Source: Pseudomonadota bacterium (GTDB lineage: Bacteria; Pseudomonadota; Alphaproteobacteria; Rhizobiales; Methylopilaceae). Taken from it: a DNA stretch of 6,928 bases. Numbering within the stretch: position 1 is the first letter of the stretch; the number at the start of each line of letters is the position of its first letter. The stretch is taken from assembly GCA_023388965.1 (NCBI GenBank), contig JAEWFF010000049.1:1-6928 (forward strand). The letters run 5' to 3'. Position numbers and translations under genes: made by a program. This document shows positions 1 to 6,368 of this stretch, piece by piece. The notes beneath the pieces are model-generated. The model was not told the origin of the DNA, did not search any database, and saw nothing but the letters and a program-made list of their open reading frames with translations.

Positions 1-134
1 TTGATCGCGCGATTGGTCGAGCCGAGTTCCTCGTGCAGCGCCATCGCCATGGCTTTCCGATAATCAGTCGGCTCGTCGATCAGGTGCACAAATGTGCCCA
101 TCTTCGGCACAACTGTGCCCATCTTGACCTGCAT
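1..134 (-). CDS. 5' part of a small regulator-like gene, cut by the window edge
   Basis: An open frame of 44 codons begins at ATG 134-132 and runs off the left edge without a stop. A GGAGAAGG Shine-Dalgarno sequence at 150-143 lies 8 bases upstream of that ATG. In-frame ATGs at 122 and 101 are alternative starts. The visible protein has two near-repeats of seven residues (MGTVVPK, then MGTFVHL), followed by a segment containing DEPTDYRKAMAMALHEELG and ending in STNRAI. That last part resembles, from memory, the N-terminus of small helix-turn-helix-type hypothetical proteins found near integrases and plasmid genes in Alphaproteobacteria. The helix-turn-helix itself would lie outside the window, so the function is inference. 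The gene diverges from the recombinase operon. Its start region contains the 21-bp tandem repeat described separately. Confidence 0.55.
   Translation of the reverse strand, partial: MQVKMGTVVPKMGTFVHLIDEPTDYRKAMAMALHEELGSTNRAI
86..127. repeat. 21-bp tandem duplication containing two short palindromes
   Basis: Positions 86-106 and 107-127 are two adjacent copies of a 21-bp unit beginning GCACAA and continuing TGTGCCCATCTT; the copies differ at one base in the palindrome centre and at the last two bases. Each copy carries an inverted repeat with arms GCACA and TGTGC around a 2-base centre. The two centres are 21 bp apart, which is about two helical turns, so both would face the same side of the DNA. 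The unit is also exactly seven codons of the leftward gene and duplicates one of its possible ATG starts. It may be a paired operator, or only a local duplication in coding sequence. Confidence 0.8.
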
Positions 135-449
135 CTTCCTGTCCTTCTCCGATAAACATCTGGAGAGCCATGAAAACGGGAGAATCTCTTTTGCGCCCGA
201 GACGACCCTTCGGGGCCGCCTGGCAAAACACTTCGCTATTGGACGGTGACGGCAATGCTTCGAAAATCTGCGCTTCGCACGAGCAGCTGGGATCTGCGGC
301 TGCAGCTGCCGAAAGGCGACCGGAGAAAGAACTTGCCCCTTTCTGGCAACGACTTTCCGGACGCGCTGCTGTCTTCTGCGCAGAACAATATTGCCGAGCA
401 CCCCGAGCGTCTGCACTGGCGTCATGGGCGGTAAAGAGGAGCGTCGGAT
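135..449. other. Divergent intergenic stretch without a confident gene
   Basis: This 315-bp gap separates the leftward partial gene from the recombinase operon and must hold the start signals of both. I see no convincing -35/-10 pair. It is open in several frames. The most suggestive is 246-434, with a GTG start (ATG at 255) and about 60 residues. It ends in TAA immediately before the recombinase Shine-Dalgarno sequence, as a preceding operon gene would. I do not recognise that product and its third-position GC is mixed. A second plus-strand frame, closing with TGA at 247-249, looks like the tail of a degraded coding region (ending RLAKHFAIGR) but has no supported start. Small palindromes occur at 386-393 (CAATATTG) and around 209-218 (CCC-TTCG-GGG). 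These could be remnants of earlier insertions. Confidence 0.5.
435..441 (+). promoter_or_regulatory. Shine-Dalgarno sequence fixing the recombinase GTG start
   Basis: AGAGGAG lies 8 bases before GTG 450. An ATG at 448-450 overlaps this GTG but is followed directly by TGA, so it cannot be the start. The spacing supports GTG 450 as the initiation codon of the serine recombinase. Confidence 0.75.
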
Positions 450-2021
450 GTGAGAGGCGGCCGGGCGGACACCGAGGACGGGAGCGCGGTATCCGAACAG
501 GACGTGCCGGCCGTCGCCTATGTCCGGATGTCGACCGATCACCAGAAATACTCGACCGAGAACCAGCTTGACGTCATCCGCAGCTATGCCGCCGCCCGTG
601 GCCTGCAGATCCTGCGGGTGTTAGAGGACTCGGGGCGTTCCGGACTGCGGCTGGACGGCCGCGAGGCGCTGCAGAACCTGATGGCCGAGGTCCAGTCCGG
701 TCAGGCCGACTTCAAGGCGATCCTCGTCTATGACGTCAGCCGCTGGGGCCGGTTTCAGGATGCCGACGAGGGCGCCTATCACGAGCACGTCTGCTCCCGC
801 GCCGGCATCCGGGTCCATTACTGCGGCGAGCAGTTCGAGAATGACGGCAGCATCGGCTCGAACCTTCTGAAAACCGTCAAGCGGGTCATGGCCGGCGAGT
901 ACAGCCGCGAGCTCTCCGTGAAGGTCTTCGCCGGGCAATGCCGCCTCGTCGAGCTGGGCTATCGCCAGGGCGGCGCCGCAGGATACGGACTGCGGCGGGT
1001 GCTGATCGACGAGCATGGCAATCCGAAGGGCGAGCTCTCGCGCGGGGAACAGAAGAGCCTGCAGACCGACCGTGTGATTCTGGCGCCCGGCCCCGAGGAG
1101 GAGCAACGGGTTGTCCAGCGCATGTACGAGATGTTCGCCAACGAGGGGCGCCCGGAGCGCGAGATCGCGGAGACCCTGAACGCCGAAGGACATCGCACTG
1201 ATCTCGATCGTCCATGGACGCGCGCGACCGTCCACCAGGTCCTGACGAACGAAAAATACATCGGGAACAATGTTTTCGCCAAGGTGTCCTTCAAGCTGAA
1301 GCAGCGCCGAGTGGTGAACCCGCGGGAGATGTGGATCCGAGCTGAGGGCGCCTATCCCGCCATAGTCGATCAGGCTCTGTTCCTGCGCGCCCGAGAGATC
1401 GTGGATGCGCGCAGCCGCCATTTCTCCGACGAGGAACTGCTCGACGCTCTGCGCACGATCCTGAAGCAGCAGGGCATGCTGTCGGGGCTGATCATCGACG
1501 AGGAGGACGACTTGCCCTCGTCCAGCGCTTACCGCAGCCGCTTCGGCAGCTTGCTGCGGGCGTACCGGCTGATCGGCTACGAGCCGGACCGGGACTACAG
1601 CTACATCGAGATCAACCGCGCCCTACGGCAGGCCCATCCGCAGCTGGTGGCCGAGATTATCGCCGGGGTGGCGAGGCATGGCGGAACGGCCATGCAGGAC
1701 CCCGATACCGACTTGGTTCGCGTCAACGACGAGTTCACGGTGTCCATCGTCCTCGCCCGATGCACGGCGACGGCGGCCGGGTCGCTCCGCTGGTGCATTC
1801 GCCTCGACGCCGGCCTCGTGCCAGACATCACCATCGCCGTGCGCATGGACGAGGTGAACGAGGCGCCACGCGACTACTTCGTGCTGCCCAGCATCGACAT
1901 GACATTCGGGAAGCTGAAATTCGCCGAGCAGAACGGGCTCGCACTGGATGCGTACCGGTTCGACACGCTCGATTTCTTCTACGCGCTCGCCTCGCGGGCC
2001 AGGATCGCGGAGGTGGCGTGA
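450..2021 (+). CDS. Serine site-specific recombinase, large, without zinc ribbon
   Basis: A 523-residue DNA recombinase of the resolvase/invertase superfamily, expected to cut, exchange and rejoin DNA at short sites through a 5'-phosphoserine link. The catalytic domain spans about residues 20-160. It has AYVRMSTD with Arg26 and the nucleophile Ser28, and DVSRWGR with Arg98 and Arg101, matching the active-site set of the family. The segment EYSRELS (150-156) fits the start of the long connecting helix. A Recombinase-type DNA-binding domain follows at about 175-310, including YGLRR, WTRATVHQVLTNEKYIG (256-272) and YPAIVD. There are no CxxC pairs, so the zinc ribbon common in large serine integrases is absent. 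Residues 328-523 instead include a segment (355-377) rich in Ser/Arg/Tyr and ending RAYRLIGY, plus a C-terminal region I do not recognise. The GTG start is supported by the Shine-Dalgarno sequence at 435-441. The stop overlaps the start of the first ParB-like gene by one base, so the two are probably co-translated. The family call is secure; the target site is unknown. Confidence 0.93.
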   Translation: MRGGRADTEDGSAVSEQDVPAVAYVRMSTDHQKYSTENQLDVIRSYAAARGLQILRVLEDSGRSGLRLDGREALQNLMAEVQSGQADFKAILVYDVSRWGRFQDADEGAYHEHVCSRAGIRVHYCGEQFENDGSIGSNLLKTVKRVMAGEYSRELSVKVFAGQCRLVELGYRQGGAAGYGLRRVLIDEHGNPKGELSRGEQKSLQTDRVILAPGPEEEQRVVQRMYEMFANEGRPEREIAETLNAEGHRTDLDRPWTRATVHQVLTNEKYIGNNVFAKVSFKLKQRRVVNPREMWIRAEGAYPAIVDQALFLRAREIVDARSRHFSDEELLDALRTILKQQGMLSGLIIDEEDDLPSSSAYRSRFGSLLRAYRLIGYEPDRDYSYIEINRALRQAHPQLVAEIIAGVARHGGTAMQDPDTDLVRVNDEFTVSIVLARCTATAAGSLRWCIRLDAGLVPDITIAVRMDEVNEAPRDYFVLPSIDMTFGKLKFAEQNGLALDAYRFDTLDFFYALASRARIAEVA

Positions 2022-2932
2022 TGCCCGACGACATGAAGCCGACCAGCCGGAAGCAGGTGACACCGATCCCCACCAACAGGATCCGGATCCTCAATCCCCG
2101 AGTCCGCAATCGACGCACCTTCGAGGAGATGGTGGAGAACATCGCCCGCATCGGCCTCAAGCGCCCAATCACCGTGGCACCGCGCGCCGGGACCGACCCG
2201 CAGGAATACGACCTCGTCTGCGGACAGGGCCGGCTCGAGGCCTTCATCGAACTCAAGCAGGACCGTATCCCCGCCATCGTGATCGAGGCCAGCGAAAGCG
2301 ATTGCCTCGTCATGAGCCTTGTCGAGAACTGCGCGCGGCGGCAGCACAATCCGATCGACCTGATGCGCGAGATCGGCGCACTGCGCGAACGCGGCTACAC
2401 CGATCGTCAGATCGGCGACAAGATCGGGGTCACCGCTGAGTACGTTAACATGATCGCGGGGCTTCTGGAAAAGGGAGAGGAACGCCTCGTCTCGGCCGTG
2501 GAAACCGGGCTCCTGCCGCTGAACCTCGCCATCCAGATCGCCAGAACCGATGCCAAGGGCGCACAGCAGGCGCTCACGGACGCCTACACTCAGAAGAAGC
2601 TGCGCGGCAGAAAGCTGACCCTCGTGCGCCGACTGATCCAGCAGCGGGAACAGCGCGGGCCGCAACTGCGGAACAACCCCTTTGGCCGCCGCGACGGCGC
2701 AAAGCGGGCGCTGACCAGCGAAGGCCTCGTCCGGGCCTATCAGCAGGAAGCCACCCGGCAGAAGCTGTTGATCAAGAAGGCCGAGCTGACGCAGAGCCGG
2801 CTGATGTTCGTGCGCGAGGCCTTCCGCAAACTCTGCTCGGACGAGTATTTCATGACGTTGCTGAGGGCCGAGGGTCTGGAGACCATGCCAGGTGACCTTG
2901 CCAGGGCTGTCACGGACGCGAGGCTGACATGA
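2021..2932 (+). CDS. ParB/RepB-like DNA-binding protein, first copy
   Basis: A 303-residue protein with the ParB N-terminal fold and a RepB-type C-terminal region. Residues 13-30 (VTPIPTNRIRILNPRVRN) give the opening strand typical of ParB. Residues 34-54 match the FEEMVENIARIGLKRPITV segment. CGQGRLEAF (67-75) stands where canonical ParB has the CTP-contacting GERR box. VENCARRQHNPID (101-113) matches the second conserved box (ENxxRxxxNPxE). A helix-turn-helix follows at about 125-150 (GYTDRQIGDKIGVTAEYVNMI). The rest is helical and basic, as in plasmid-partition RepB relatives. I chose ATG 2021 because GGAGG at 2009-2013 precedes it; the frame remains open further upstream inside the recombinase, and GTG 2018 is also possible. 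It overlaps the recombinase stop by one base and the next gene by four. Known ParB family members load on a parS site and clamp DNA using CTP. Here no ParA partner is visible, so a role as accessory or targeting factor for the recombinase is inference. Confidence 0.88.
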   Translation: MPDDMKPTSRKQVTPIPTNRIRILNPRVRNRRTFEEMVENIARIGLKRPITVAPRAGTDPQEYDLVCGQGRLEAFIELKQDRIPAIVIEASESDCLVMSLVENCARRQHNPIDLMREIGALRERGYTDRQIGDKIGVTAEYVNMIAGLLEKGEERLVSAVETGLLPLNLAIQIARTDAKGAQQALTDAYTQKKLRGRKLTLVRRLIQQREQRGPQLRNNPFGRRDGAKRALTSEGLVRAYQQEATRQKLLIKKAELTQSRLMFVREAFRKLCSDEYFMTLLRAEGLETMPGDLARAVTDARLT

Positions 2933-3846
2933 AGCGCGATGCGAGCCAGACACCGCGTTCCGTCAATCGCGGTTTCGAGGACGACTGCGTCACCCTTCCC
3001 ATTGAATCGATCCTCCCGCTGCGCGCGCTCAGCAAGTCCGCGAAATCCAGCCGGAAATACCGGCAGATCGTGGCCTCCATCGTCCAGATCGGGATCGTCG
3101 AGCCGCCGATTGTGGTGCGAAATCCCGATCAATCCGCCACCTGGTTGCTGCTCGACGGGCACCTGCGGATCGAGGCGTTGAAGGATGCCGGTACTCAGGA
3201 GGTGGAATGCCTCGTCTCCACCGACGACGAAGCGTTCACCTACAACCGGCAGGTAAGCCGTCTTGCGCCGGTCCAGGAGCACAAGATGATCCGCAAGGCG
3301 ATCGAGCGTGGTGTACCGGAAGAAAAAATCGCGGCCGCGCTCGACCTCAATCTCAGCAGTATCCGGCGCAAGGTCCGCCTGCTGGACGGAATCTGCGAGG
3401 AAGCTGTGGCGATCTTGAAGGACAAGCCCTGCACGGCGGCCGTCTTCGGCGCGCTGCGCAAGATGAAGACCATGCGGCAGATTGAGGCGGCGGAATTGCT
3501 CGTCAATGCGAACAATTTTTCCGTCGCCTATGTGAGCGCGATCCTCGCGGGAACGCCGCAAGCGCAGTTGGTCGATTTATCAAAGCCGAAGAAGATCAAG
3601 GGAATCACGCCAGAGGCGATGGCGCGGATGGAACAGGAGCTGGCCCGTCTGCAGGAGGGCATCGCTTCGATTCAGGACACCTACGGCCAGGACCACCTGC
3701 ATTTGACCGTGATCAAGGGTTATGTCGGTAAGCTGATCGGGAACGCACGGATCGTGCGCTATCTGGCGCAGAACCATCCGGAGTTTCTCGGCGAGTTCCA
3801 GACGATCACCGAGATCACGCCGGTGGAAGCCGCCAGCCCCGACTGA
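2929..3846 (+). CDS. ParB/RepB-like DNA-binding protein, second copy
   Basis: A 305-residue relative of the preceding protein but clearly divergent from it. It has a ParB-type N-terminus with VTLPIESILPLR (21-32), a helix and QIGIVEPPIVVRN (53-65). LLDGHLRIEAL (74-84) is in the position of the nucleotide-binding box; here the canonical GERR reads GHLR. The second box is YNRQVSRLAPVQEHKMI (105-121), then a helix-turn-helix at about 129-152. The long helical C-terminus, including ITPEAMARMEQELARLQEG and a segment ending RYLAQNHPEF, fits the RepB plasmid-partition C-terminal family. The ATG overlaps the previous stop in an ATGA junction and GAGG lies at 2920-2923, so translation is probably coupled. 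Both conserved boxes are altered differently from the first copy, which suggests two specialised partners rather than a recent duplication. It is the last gene of the operon, and a short hairpin spans its stop codon. Its DNA site and any CTP use are unknown. Confidence 0.9.
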   Translation: MKRDASQTPRSVNRGFEDDCVTLPIESILPLRALSKSAKSSRKYRQIVASIVQIGIVEPPIVVRNPDQSATWLLLDGHLRIEALKDAGTQEVECLVSTDDEAFTYNRQVSRLAPVQEHKMIRKAIERGVPEEKIAAALDLNLSSIRRKVRLLDGICEEAVAILKDKPCTAAVFGALRKMKTMRQIEAAELLVNANNFSVAYVSAILAGTPQAQLVDLSKPKKIKGITPEAMARMEQELARLQEGIASIQDTYGQDHLHLTVIKGYVGKLIGNARIVRYLAQNHPEFLGEFQTITEITPVEAASPD

Positions 3847-3852
3847 CGGGGC
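3836..3852 (+). repeat. Short hairpin over the stop codon of the second ParB-like gene
   Basis: Arms GCCCCG (3836-3841) and CGGGGC (3847-3852) enclose a 5-base loop that contains part of the TGA stop. The stem is 6 bp, all but GC pairs. No run of T follows, so it is not a standard intrinsic terminator. It could protect the 3' end of the mRNA or be chance in GC-rich sequence. Confidence 0.45.
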
Positions 3853-3969
3853 GATAGCGGAGGATGGGGACCCGGACCCGATAAGCGCGGGGACCGCGGG
3901 AGACGCCGGACTGTGGGCCGGATCGAGCGCGGTGGTGGGGATGGCGGCGAACCCGCTCGGAGCCCACCA

Positions 3970-3993
3970 GGTCGGCTCGAGTTTTCGCCGACC
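3970..3993. repeat. Inverted repeat 1 in the convergent gap
   Basis: Arms GGTCGGC (3970-3976) and GCCGACC (3987-3993) are perfect over 7 bp around a 10-base spacer that includes TTTT. It is the first of three inverted repeats within 91 bp between the two operons. It could form a hairpin in either transcript or be one half of a protein-binding region. Confidence 0.6.
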
Positions 3994-3998
3994 GCGCG

Positions 3999-4012
3999 AC
4001 CACTATCGTGGT
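3999..4012. repeat. Inverted repeat 2 in the convergent gap
   Basis: Arms ACCAC (3999-4003) and GTGGT (4008-4012) surround TATC, a 14-bp near-palindrome. The size is more like a dimeric protein's operator than a terminator. It lies 5 bp after inverted repeat 1 and 13 bp before inverted repeat 3. Confidence 0.55.
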
Positions 4013-4025
4013 AGCGAACCGACTC

Positions 4026-4060
4026 AGGCGTGCCGAGCGATGGCGCAACTCGGCACGCCT
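4026..4060. terminator. Perfect 12-bp inverted repeat; possible bidirectional terminator or recombination site
   Basis: The arms AGGCGTGCCGAG (4026-4037) and CTCGGCACGCCT (4049-4060) are exact complements around an 11-base spacer, the strongest stem in the window. It lies between two convergent operons, where a two-way terminator is expected. However, neither side is followed by a T-run (ATTCTGCAAG on the plus strand), so intrinsic termination is not assured. The alternative is a site recognised by the recombinase or the ParB-like proteins upstream. Together with the two smaller repeats it makes this gap structurally rich. Confidence 0.5.
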
Positions 4061-4097
4061 ATTCTGCAAGATTCCCCTCCCAACCATCGCCCCCGAT

Positions 4098-4829
4098 TTA
4101 AATTGAGCGCTGATTCACGCGCTTCGACAGCTCTTCGGCGCTTTCCACCCGCTCCGAGTATCGATCGGTCAGGTACGCTGAGCGGTCGCGCGTGAGATGG
4201 GTGAACTTCACGAGTTCCTCCATCACGTCGACGATGCGGTTGTAGTAGGGTGAAGGGCGCATCCGGCCGGCATCGTCGAACTCGCCCCAGGCCTTCGCCA
4301 CCGAGGACTGGTTCGGGATCGTCACCATGCGCATCCAGCGACCGAGGATGCGCATCTGGTTGACGGCATTGAAGCTCTGCGAGCCGCCCGAGACCTGCAT
4401 CACCGCGAGCGTCTTGCCCTGCGTCGGCCGCACGCCGCCGAGCGACAGCGGCAGCCAGTCGATCTGCGCCTTCATGACGCCCGCCATCGCGCCATGGCGC
4501 TCGGGCGAGCACCAGACCATGCCCTCCGACCAGGTCGCGAGCTCGCGCAATTCCTTCACCTTCGGGTGGTCGGGGTCTTCCGCGTCCGGCAGCGGCAGAC
4601 CGGAGGGATCGAAAGTGCGGGTTTCGGCGCCGAACGAGCGGAGAAGGCGCGCCGCCTCCTCCGAGGCGAAGCGCGAGTAGGAGCGCGTCCGGAGCGAGCC
4701 ATAAAGCATCAGGATGCGCGGCGGGTGCGTGGGCGCGCCCGGCGCGGCGAGCGCGGCCATGTCGATCGGCCTGAGCGAGGCCGGGTCGATGTTCGGCAGG
4801 TCCTCGATCGGGACGGGACGATCAGCCAT
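4098..4829 (-). CDS. arsH: ArsH, NADPH-dependent FMN reductase of arsenic resistance
   Basis: A 243-residue flavodoxin-fold enzyme of the ArsH family. Characterised members use NADPH and FMN to oxidise trivalent organoarsenicals to less toxic pentavalent forms, in the cytoplasm. The FMN phosphate loop GSLRTRSYSR is at 44-53. SPERHGAMAGVMKAQIDWLP (108-127) is the second flavin-contact segment. A further ArsH hallmark is VSGGSQSFNAVNQMRILGRW, followed by MVTIPNQSSVAKAW. The length is normal for the family. I start it at ATG 4829, because GGGAGGT ends about 7 bases upstream; a GTG at 4838 falls inside that ribosome binding site. The start overlaps the acr3 stop by 8 bp. It is the last gene of the ars operon and ends 251 bp from the convergent recombinase operon. 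Confidence 0.95.
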   Translation of the reverse strand: MADRPVPIEDLPNIDPASLRPIDMAALAAPGAPTHPPRILMLYGSLRTRSYSRFASEEAARLLRSFGAETRTFDPSGLPLPDAEDPDHPKVKELRELATWSEGMVWCSPERHGAMAGVMKAQIDWLPLSLGGVRPTQGKTLAVMQVSGGSQSFNAVNQMRILGRWMRMVTIPNQSSVAKAWGEFDDAGRMRPSPYYNRIVDVMEELVKFTHLTRDRSAYLTDRYSERVESAEELSKRVNQRSI

Positions 4830-5934
4830 GCCGCGCACCTCCCGGATCTGCCGGAAAGTGGTGTCGTGTGCGGTTGGCGAGGGCGACCAGCGACAGCATC
4901 ACCGGAACCTCGACGAGAACGCCAACCACCGTGGCGAGTGCAGCCCCGGATTGCAGTCCGAACAGGCTGATCGCGACGGCGACCGCGAGTTCGAAGAAGT
5001 TCGACGTGCCGATCAGCGCGCAGGGCGCCGCGACGTTGAACGGCACGCGCCAAGCCCAGGCGGCGGCATAGGCGAGCGCGAAGATGCCGTAGGATTGGAT
5101 GAGCAGCGGCACGGCGATCAGCGCAATCAGCAGCGGCTGCTCCAGGATGATCTGCCCCTGAAACCCGAATAGAAGCACTACTGTCGCCAGCAGGCCGAGC
5201 ACCGAGAAGGGCTTGACCGCCGCCGTGAGGCGCGCGACCGCCGCCTCGGCGTCCGCCCCCCGGCGGCCCCGTGCGAGCCACTGGCGCGTGGCGGCGCCGG
5301 CAGCGAGCGGGATCAGAATGTAGAGCCCGACCGAGAGGATCAGCGTCTCCCAGGGCACGACGATATCGGTGACGCCGAGGAGCAGCGCCACGATGGGCGC
5401 GAAGGCAAAGATCATGATGACGTCGTTCACCGAGACCTGCACCAGCGTGTAGGTGGCGTCGCCCCGAGTGAGCTGCGACCAGACGAACACCATCGCGGTG
5501 CAGGGTGCCGCGCCCAGCAGGATCAGACCGGCAATGTACTGCTGCGCATCGGCTGGTGCGATCAGGTCCGCGAACAGGACCTCGAAGAACAGGACGGCGA
5601 GCCCTGCCATGGTGAAGGGCTTGATCAGCCAGTTCACCACGATCGTCAGCACGAGCCCCTTCGGCCGATCGCCGATGTGGCGCAGGCTCGCGAAGTCGAC
5701 CGCCACCATCATCGGATAGACCATCGCCCAGATCAGGACGGCGACGACGAGGTTGACGGACGCGATCTCGAGCGCGGCGAGCGTCTCGAACAGGCCCGGA
5801 AGCACGTTGCCGAGCAGCAGCCCGGCGGCGATGCACAGAGCCACCCAGACCGACAGCCACTTCTCGAAGAAGCCGATCCCGGCGGGCGGCGCTGCGATGG
5901 CCTCGGCCGTGCGCGCATAGGTGCCGTTGCTCAT
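4822..5934 (-). CDS. acr3: Acr3-family arsenite efflux permease
   Basis: A 370-residue inner-membrane arsenite exporter of the bile/arsenite/riboflavin transporter superfamily. About ten hydrophobic segments run from residue 28 to 353. The essential cysteine is Cys145 in AAPCTAMVFVWSQLTRGD, and the conserved late-helix glutamate is Glu342 in LVEVPVML. The motif around Cys145, followed by YTLVQVSVNDVIMIFAFAPI, resembles the Acr3(2) branch known from Pseudomonas and Alphaproteobacteria rather than the Bacillus-type Acr3(1); that subgrouping is from memory. It pumps the As(III) made by ArsC, using the proton motive force. The ATG at 5934 overlaps the arsC stop in an ATGA junction, and its own stop lies within arsH. 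The ribosome binding site is weak (GAGAG about 9 bases upstream), consistent with translational coupling to arsC. Confidence 0.96.
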   Translation of the reverse strand: MSNGTYARTAEAIAAPPAGIGFFEKWLSVWVALCIAAGLLLGNVLPGLFETLAALEIASVNLVVAVLIWAMVYPMMVAVDFASLRHIGDRPKGLVLTIVVNWLIKPFTMAGLAVLFFEVLFADLIAPADAQQYIAGLILLGAAPCTAMVFVWSQLTRGDATYTLVQVSVNDVIMIFAFAPIVALLLGVTDIVVPWETLILSVGLYILIPLAAGAATRQWLARGRRGADAEAAVARLTAAVKPFSVLGLLATVVLLFGFQGQIILEQPLLIALIAVPLLIQSYGIFALAYAAAWAWRVPFNVAAPCALIGTSNFFELAVAVAISLFGLQSGAALATVVGVLVEVPVMLSLVALANRTRHHFPADPGGARHG

Positions 5935-6368
5935 CGGGCGGGGCTCTCGTTTACGCGGCGCCCGTCGGCGTCCACCACGAGCTCGCCATCCTCCTTGCGG
6001 AATTCGCCCTGCTGCGGGTTCGGCAGGATCTCGAGCACCGCCTCGGACGGACGGCAGAGCCGGGTTCCGCGCGAGGTCTCGACGATCGGCCGATCGATGA
6101 GGATCGGATGCGCGAGCATCAGGTCGATCAGCTCGTCGTCGGTGAACTTCGAGTCGTCGAGTCCGAGATCATCGTAGGGCGTGCCCTTCCGGCGCAGGAG
6201 ATTGCGCACCGGAATGCCCATCGCGGCGATCAGGTCCACGAGCCGCTCGCGGCTGGGCGGCGTGTCCAGGTACTCGATGACCTTCGGCTCCTCGCCGGAG
6301 TTGCGGATCAGCGCCAGAACGTTGCGCGACGTGCCGCAGTTCGGATTGTGATAGATCGTGGTGGTCAT
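5931..6368 (-). CDS. arsC: ArsC arsenate reductase, glutaredoxin type
   Basis: A 145-residue cytoplasmic reductase that turns arsenate into arsenite with glutathione and glutaredoxin, feeding the Acr3 pump. The nucleophile is Cys11 in YHNPNCGTSRN. The arginines that hold arsenate in the E. coli R773 enzyme have counterparts at Arg59/60 (LLRRKGTPY), Arg93 (LIDRPIV) and Arg106 (LCRPSE). The length is normal for the family. The start ATG 6368 follows GGAAAGAG and overlaps the arsR stop by four bases. The frame stays open upstream inside arsR, but the family N-terminus begins at this ATG. The nucleophile motif separates it from thioredoxin-linked, phosphatase-like ArsC enzymes. Confidence 0.96.
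   Translation of the reverse strand: MTTTIYHNPNCGTSRNVLALIRNSGEEPKVIEYLDTPPSRERLVDLIAAMGIPVRNLLRRKGTPYDDLGLDDSKFTDDELIDLMLAHPILIDRPIVETSRGTRLCRPSEAVLEILPNPQQGEFRKEDGELVVDADGRRVNESPAR

Noticed and set aside
170..571. Plus-strand frame of 133 codons with a good GGAGAG before its ATG
   Set aside because: It runs 122 bases into the recombinase in another frame, its product is low-complexity and Arg/Ala-rich, and the recombinase start is better supported. It may keep traces of a degraded gene but is not called.
621..1421. Long minus-strand open frame opposite the recombinase
   Set aside because: A shadow of the recombinase caused by high GC; no recognisable domain, while the plus strand has clear catalytic motifs. 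The same holds for 1979-2953 and 2740-3561.
1760..2020. Upstream extension of the first ParB-like gene by 87 codons
   Set aside because: It lies wholly inside the recombinase gene in another frame and reads as Arg/His-rich shadow sequence. GGAGG before ATG 2021 and the ParB family N-terminus fix the later start.
3815..4087. Minus-strand frame of 90 codons in the convergent gap
   Set aside because: Covers the inverted repeats, Arg-rich, no recognisable motif and no ribosome binding site that I can support.
3847..4097. Canonical parS or repABC-type parS palindrome
   Set aside because: I looked for the TGTTTCACGTGAAACA-like site and the GTT...AAC repABC form in this gap and upstream of the operon and found neither. 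The local inverted repeats are different sequences.
4709..5860. Long minus-strand frame of 383 codons overlapping acr3
   Set aside because: Its product is Arg/Ala/Gly-rich without membrane segments, whereas the alternative frame gives a full Acr3 with Cys145 and Glu342.
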